From: Clostridia bacterium | GTDB lineage: Bacteria; Bacillota; Clostridia; Christensenellales; Aristaeellaceae | Length of the DNA: 47,408 nt | Assembly (NCBI GenBank): GCA_900769075.1 | Contig: CAAGFE010000040.1 | Coordinates: 1 to 47,408 of the forward strand | Direction of reading: 5' to 3' | Shown: positions 43,644 through 47,408 of the stretch, piece after piece | How the letters are laid out: each line of letters opens with the position of its first letter | Position numbering within the stretch: position 1 is the stretch's first letter | Position numbers and translations under genes: made by a program | The notes under the pieces: model-generated | Databases searched by the model: none | The model's input: the letters and a program-made list of their open reading frames with translations, nothing else | Told to the model about the DNA's origin: nothing

Positions 43644-44644
43644 GGTTCCATCATGTCGGAGGATACTTGCTTCCCTTCCTCCGGCTTCATCGACCAATAC
43701 CACTGACGCATCCTCCTGTACGAGCTGATTCCCAATGTCCCTTTCACAGTGTTCACAGTACGTCTGCTGATACCGGCATCCTGAAGCTTTTTTATGATTT
43801 CTTTGCTCAGCATATCTCCGGCTTGCAGACATTGCTTGATGATGATCGCCGCCAACTCCGCCTGTGAACAGATGATCTGATCATTCTTCTGTTGCTGGTG
43901 ACTGCTAACATCGGAGGGCTCACACTTCTCCCAGGCGAACCCGTTTTCCTCTGTGATCGAAAAGCGAAGCTCTCGTCCAATGGGCCCGATATTATTCTTC
44001 ACCTGATACAAACGCCTGATGGACGGATCCTTCGTATCCCGTTCGATTTGCAGGACACTTCGCGCTGTTGCAGCGATATCGATGCTTCCGAGTCCACGGT
44101 ACAAGCTCTTTTGACCCTCCGATTTGTTCAGGTGTCCAATCAAGACTATCGCACAATCATAGGTAGATGCCCACATACTCAGTTTCCTCAGTGCTTTCCT
44201 GACTCTTCCAGGTACAAGCATGTCTGAATCATTGCCAAGATAAGCTTGAATCGGATCAATGACCAGCAAGGATGGCGCAAATTGAATCATCATATCTCTT
44301 AACCGATCATCACTCAAAGTGAGACTGCCATGTATCGTTTCATCCAGAAATGCGACCTGTGTGCAATCCGCCCCGCTACCTACCAGCCTCGGTTTGATGG
44401 TATCTGCTGCACTGTCCTCCGAGCATTGGTAAATGACTCGCCTTGGATGTGAAAACGCAACGCCATCCGGTGCTGCACCTCCCGTAGTCAGCTCAGCAAT
44501 CAGATGCATGATCATTGTTGATTTGCCGTCTCCCGGATCGCCTTGCAGTACTGTGATTTTCCCCAAAGCAATATACGGGTACCAAAGCCATTCGACTGGA
44601 GTAACCGAAACATCGCTGTATAGCGAGAACATCCGATCAGCCAC
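43640..44644 (-). CDS. RepA-like RecA-fold ATPase / helicase
   Basis: A 334-residue RecA-fold ATPase of the AAA_25/RepA group. Walker A is GDPGDGKST (35-43) and Walker B is LLVID (126-130), with VLIGHLNKSEG and RGLGSIDIAATAR matching later motifs of hexameric RepA helicases. Residues ~265-320 look like a helix-turn-helix region (MLSKEIIKKLQDAGISRRTV). The start is GTG with GAGGTGA upstream. It is the first gene of the five-gene coupled operon and faces the divergent Xre gene. It may drive replication or processing of the excised element. Confidence 0.85.
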   Translation of the reverse strand: MADRMFSLYSDVSVTPVEWLWYPYIALGKITVLQGDPGDGKSTMIMHLIAELTTGGAAPDGVAFSHPRRVIYQCSEDSAADTIKPRLVGSGADCTQVAFLDETIHGSLTLSDDRLRDMMIQFAPSLLVIDPIQAYLGNDSDMLVPGRVRKALRKLSMWASTYDCAIVLIGHLNKSEGQKSLYRGLGSIDIAATARSVLQIERDTKDPSIRRLYQVKNNIGPIGRELRFSITEENGFAWEKCEPSDVSSHQQQKNDQIICSQAELAAIIIKQCLQAGDMLSKEIIKKLQDAGISRRTVNTVKGTLGISSYRRMRQWYWSMKPEEGKQVSSDMMEP

Positions 44645-44719
44645 ATTGTCACCTCAATCATACTGATTTGAGATTACCACATACCCATATTATAGTGCAT
44701 CAGTGGCTGTCTGACTTCA

Positions 44720-44762
44720 ACCTATCAGGTATACTTCTCCCATTTTTGTATACCTGTCAGGT
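44720..44762. promoter_or_regulatory. Paired palindromic operators between ATPase and Xre genes
   Basis: ACCTATCAGGT (44720-44730) and ACCTGTCAGGT (44752-44762) are both ACCT-N3-AGGT palindromes, 32 bp centre to centre (about three helix turns). A minus-strand TATAAT lies between them and the ATPase gene (about 44690-44696). This fits cooperative binding by the Xre repressor. Confidence 0.7.
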
Positions 44763-44895
44763 CTATTCGAGCGTTAAGAGTGCAACCTCCATACATATCC
44801 CCCAAGCGGCAATGTGAAGTCTCCTGACCTTGCGAAAACACATAGCACTTGCAATACTGGTCATGCTTGTGTATGGCATAGAAAGGACGATATCA

Positions 44896-45237
44896 TTGCC
44901 AGTCAACTACATCTCTCTTGGGAAAAGAATAGCAGCCCACAGAACAGGTGCCGGCCTGTCGCAAGAAAGGTTAGCAGATCTCCTCCATGTAAACAAGAAC
45001 TACATCAGCAGGATCGAAAGAGGCAGATCCTATCCCAGTTTGGATCTTCTTGTCGACATCGCATTGACACTGGAAGTGACGGTTGATGCACTGCTTGAGG
45101 AGGACATGAAACACTTGATTGCATCGAATGATGAACTTCACCAGATGCTCCAGGGTTGCAGTCCCCTCGGAAAGACCATCATTCTTCGGAATGCAGCCTC
45201 CCTGATCGCGCTACTGAAAGAATTGGATATCCAGTAA
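44896..45237 (+). CDS. Xre-family (HTH_3) transcriptional repressor
   Basis: A 113-residue regulator. The N-terminal HTH_3 domain reads LGKRIAAHRTGAGLSQERLA, then VNKNYISRIERGRSYPSLD and LEVTVDALLEED. A C-terminal helical tail may serve dimerisation. The TTG at 44896 is preferred because AAAGGA lies eight bases upstream; a longer TTG-started form (44830) has no ribosome site. It diverges from the recombinase operon across a paired ACCT-N3-AGGT operator and is probably the switch that keeps the element silent. Confidence 0.85.
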   Translation: MPVNYISLGKRIAAHRTGAGLSQERLADLLHVNKNYISRIERGRSYPSLDLLVDIALTLEVTVDALLEEDMKHLIASNDELHQMLQGCSPLGKTIILRNAASLIALLKELDIQ

Positions 45238-45265
45238 GAAAGAAGAAATAAGCCACACAAGCAAA

Positions 45266-45294
45266 GCAGCACCCAACCATAAGCTGGGTGCTGC
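45266..45294. terminator. Hairpin between convergent units
   Basis: A perfect 10-bp stem, GCAGCACCCA (45266-45275) with TGGGTGCTGC (45285-45294), lies between the Xre gene and the convergent small gene. T-tracts are weak on both strands. Confidence 0.55.
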
Positions 45295-45299
45295 AATCA

Positions 45300-45425
45300 T
45301 CACAATACTAATCGGATGATCCATTGCTCAATCCTGTTTCCATCGGAGACGTATCGAGTTTGTTCATATTTCCATTCACACTCTGATTCCGTACAGCATG
45401 GTTCCCCTCTCAGAGCATCCGTCAT
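45300..45425 (-). CDS. Small protein coupled to the second recombinase
   Basis: A 41-residue frame whose ATG overlaps the stop of the upstream recombinase (ATGA at 45422-45425). It has two adjacent cysteines near residue 10, an acidic middle and a strand-like end (RYVSDGNRIEQWIIR). It stops just before a perfect hairpin. No family recognised. The coupling and clean end support a real gene, but the short length keeps confidence moderate. Confidence 0.45.
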   Translation of the reverse strand: MTDALRGEPCCTESECEWKYEQTRYVSDGNRIEQWIIRLVL

Positions 45426-46573
45426 AGGCTTCCCATGACTTCGCCGTCGCGGGTGATAACCGCCTTTTCCAGCCCATTGATCGTTCCAGCCAACCAGTCC
45501 TCCCTCACATTGGGGTTTCTGCATCCGCTGCCTTGGATTCGCCCCTTGCAGCACCAAACGTGATATTTCACCGCTTCTGCGCCTTTTGTTTGAAAGGTTC
45601 TGCGCACATATGTCTTTCCGCAGGCGCCACACAGGATACGTCCATACCAGGGATGCGAGTTACCCTGCCTGCGTGCACCATTCTCCCGTGCCTGTGCCTC
45701 AACCTGCAGCCGCGCCTGCACCTTCTCCCACACCTCCCGGCTGATAATAGCCTCGTGATCACCCGTAAGGTATTTCGTCGCATAGGGCATGGATGTATCC
45801 GGCCGCTTGGTCAGGAAATCCTTCGGCGCCTGCTTTTGAAGCTTCTTATCGCCAACATAGCTTTCATTGGACAGAATCATCTGAACGGCAGAGGGGGCAA
45901 AGCCCTGCTCCGAGCGCATCCGCCTTACTCCCAGCTCGTTCAATTCCCGGCAGATGGCCCGTATCCCGGCACCCTCAGCGTAGCGCATGAAGATATATTG
46001 GATGATACGCGCATCCTCATTGGGGACGAACTTTCCATCCTGTACATCATAGCCCAGCATCTGGTTTCTGCGCGGCGTGTAGACACCTGCTTCCACCCGA
46101 TGGCGATTTGCGGTTTTGATGTTCTCGCTGATCGACCGGCTCTCATCCTGCGCAACGGCGCACATCAGGGAAAAAACCAGATTGCTGGTTGGCTCATCCG
46201 TGCGGATATGCTCCTTCTCAAAGAGTACCGCCACGTTCCTTGACCGCAGCAGCTCCACATACCGCTGGCACTCCACAATGTTCCGGGAAAAACGGGAAAT
46301 GCTCTTGCACAGAATCAGGTCAATCTTCCCCGCCCTGGCGTCCGCAATCATCTTCATGAAGCCCTCACGCCTGGATGCGTTCAGCCCTGATCTGGCATCT
46401 GCATACAGCCCCGCGAACTCCCATGCGGTATTGGAACGGATGTAGCGTTCATAGACGCTCTGCTGTACTTCCAGACTCTCCTCCTGCTCAGTCAGCTTCG
46501 TGCTAACGCGGCAGTAGGCGGCTACACGCAGACGTCTTTGCCTCGCTGTTGCTTCGATTCTTCTGATCCGCAT
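45422..46573 (-). CDS. Serine recombinase (383 aa)
   Basis: A site-specific recombinase with catalytic Ser24 in VAAYCRVST, active-site arginines in ISRFSRN, the long E helix (VAQDESRSISENI), a Recombinase domain (MLGYDVQDGKF, GIRAICRELNELGV, ILSNESYVGDK) and a zinc ribbon (ILCGACGKTY, then CC and a final Cys). It ends shortly after the zinc ribbon and so lacks the long coiled-coil tail of full-length family members (usually ~500 residues). AGGAGG lies eight bases before the ATG. It follows the partial recombinase by 16 bases on the same strand. Confidence 0.88.
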   Translation of the reverse strand: MRIRRIEATARQRRLRVAAYCRVSTKLTEQEESLEVQQSVYERYIRSNTAWEFAGLYADARSGLNASRREGFMKMIADARAGKIDLILCKSISRFSRNIVECQRYVELLRSRNVAVLFEKEHIRTDEPTSNLVFSLMCAVAQDESRSISENIKTANRHRVEAGVYTPRRNQMLGYDVQDGKFVPNEDARIIQYIFMRYAEGAGIRAICRELNELGVRRMRSEQGFAPSAVQMILSNESYVGDKKLQKQAPKDFLTKRPDTSMPYATKYLTGDHEAIISREVWEKVQARLQVEAQARENGARRQGNSHPWYGRILCGACGKTYVRRTFQTKGAEAVKYHVWCCKGRIQGSGCRNPNVREDWLAGTINGLEKAVITRDGEVMGSL

Positions 46574-46589
46574 GCTTCATCCTCCTATT

Positions 46590-47408
46590 TCACAGGCCCA
46601 TGGTGTACTTGCCCTTTGTCCTGGCTTCCCCTGAGCGCACCCTGTTCAGATACGCATTGTACCTCGCTGCCGCGGTTTCGGGAACATAATGCTCATGCGG
46701 AGGGCTCATCATCAGGGTCAGTTCATCGCCGTCTTTCCACTGTACCGTCACCATGTCATCCTCCAACGAGATGCTTTCCACCTGCTCCTCCAGCCACCAG
46801 TAATCCACCTTCTCCGGCCTTGTGCCGAACTTCTCCTCATAAGCGTCCAGCATGGCATCATCCAGCATGTTCTGAATCAGCAGATACTGCCCGCAGCCCT
46901 TCGGGCCATAGCAGCCCCAGCCGCCGTTCTGCAGCAGCTTCCCGCCGAAGTACACAGGGTAGAGACCGCCGTGCACCAGCGTCTGACCGCAGCGTGGGCA
47001 GCAGAGCATCGTGTCATAGGGATAGCTGCTGTTGCCCGTCTTGACATCCCGCATCCGCATAACCGCGGCAGCCTGCGCGAACAGATGCCGGTCGATAATG
47101 GCAGGATGGGCGTTGTGGATATGGTAAAGCGGCACCTCACCCCTGTTTTTGACCTCCTTGTGGGTCAGGTGGCTCTCAATGTAGTGCTTTTGTAGCACCA
47201 CATCCCCGGTATACTTTTCATTGCGGAGCATGCGGGTAAGCTGCATCGGTTTCCAGCAGTCTCCGGCCGGCGGCGGTACGTTCCGGGCAATCATATCCTG
47301 CATTATGTCGCCCGGCATTTCCCCGTGGGCAAACCGCGTCAAGATGCCCTTTTCAATGGCGGCTTCCTCCTGGACGATGATGTACCTTTCCTCCCCGGTA
47401 TGCCGGTA
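46590..47408 (-). CDS. Serine recombinase, C-terminal part (gene runs off the window)
   Basis: The last ~272 residues of a third serine recombinase; the frame is open to the window edge (YRHTGEERYIIV at the start of the visible part). Seen are the end of the Recombinase domain (ILTRFAHGEMPGDIM, LTRMLRNEKYTGDVVLQK, HPAIIDRHLF), a zinc ribbon (LCCPRCGQTL, then C and C around GWGCYGPKGCG), and a terminal TMGL. The catalytic domain lies outside the window. It is probably co-transcribed with the 383-residue recombinase and the 41-residue gene. Confidence 0.85.
   Translation of the reverse strand, partial: YRHTGEERYIIVQEEAAIEKGILTRFAHGEMPGDIMQDMIARNVPPPAGDCWKPMQLTRMLRNEKYTGDVVLQKHYIESHLTHKEVKNRGEVPLYHIHNAHPAIIDRHLFAQAAAVMRMRDVKTGNSSYPYDTMLCCPRCGQTLVHGGLYPVYFGGKLLQNGGWGCYGPKGCGQYLLIQNMLDDAMLDAYEEKFGTRPEKVDYWWLEEQVESISLEDDMVTVQWKDGDELTLMMSPPHEHYVPETAAARYNAYLNRVRSGEARTKGKYTMGL

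Larger units (their letters stand above)
38031..47408. mobile_element. Recombinase-rich integrative element, right end outside window
   Basis: From about 38 kb to the window end the base composition is lower in GC than the host part. The genes are of mobile type: three serine recombinases, a serine-recombinase-like protein without catalytic residues, a RepA-like ATPase, an Xre repressor with divergent operators and an AAA/nuclease-like protein. IS66 and gene fragments lie at its left flank. No att site could be identified, and the left boundary is uncertain. Confidence 0.5.

Overview
The window looks like a chromosomal piece of a GC-rich anaerobic gut-type Bacillota (Clostridia-like). Evidence for this is a one-chain pyruvate:ferredoxin oxidoreductase, a mannan-degradation operon of the Ruminococcus/Roseburia kind, strong AGGAGG ribosome sites, TTGACA/TATAAT promoters and abundant serine recombinases. 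No rRNA, tRNA or CRISPR array was seen. The taxon itself is not proven.

Region 1 (1-7524): a decayed prophage-like element of about 6.6 kb (521-7089) sits inside the exodeoxyribonuclease III gene xth. Its inner right end carries a replacement xth 3' half, which is fused in frame to the host 5' half. The displaced original 3' half is left as a remnant at 203-520. Both att arms survive and can be rejoined on paper into a symmetric 50-bp attP. The element holds AT-rich cargo genes, an IS256-type remnant, a lysis cassette with a cut amidase, a head protein with a toxin-like tail domain, a portal remnant, and a serine recombinase that has lost its catalytic N-terminus.

Region 2 (7525-28004): host chromosome. 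It holds a GH-A-type glycosidase, pepP, serine acetyltransferase, a DUF3737 protein, PFOR, a LacI regulator, a GH4 glycosidase, dnaA with an oriC-like upstream region (three DnaA-box-like sites) but no dnaN beside it, a zinc-binding lipoprotein/SBP, an IS remnant, a nucleoside phosphorylase, AzlCD and a MATE exporter. Genes tend to point away from the dnaA upstream region.

Region 3 (28007-37084): a minus-strand galactoglucomannan operon read from one strong promoter. Its order is cellobiose 2-epimerase, GH36 alpha-galactosidase, LacI regulator, GH130_2 mannooligosaccharide phosphorylase, DUF1961 protein, GH130_1 mannosylglucose phosphorylase and an SGNH acetylesterase. Together they would remove galactose and acetyl groups, phosphorolyse mannooligosaccharides, epimerise mannobiose to mannosylglucose and phosphorolyse that.

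Region 4 (37285-47408, open at the right edge): IS66 and gene fragments, an AAA/PD-(D/E)XK protein, then a recombinase-rich element. Its core is a five-gene minus-strand operon with overlapping starts and stops: RepA-like ATPase, a serine-recombinase-like protein with the catalytic serine changed to alanine, a large serine recombinase, and two smaller proteins. The last two appear to share a domain with the recombinase C-terminus. A divergent Xre repressor with a paired palindromic operator, a second full recombinase and a third, partial one follow. This operon and the xth-rebuilding element are the most novel parts of the window.
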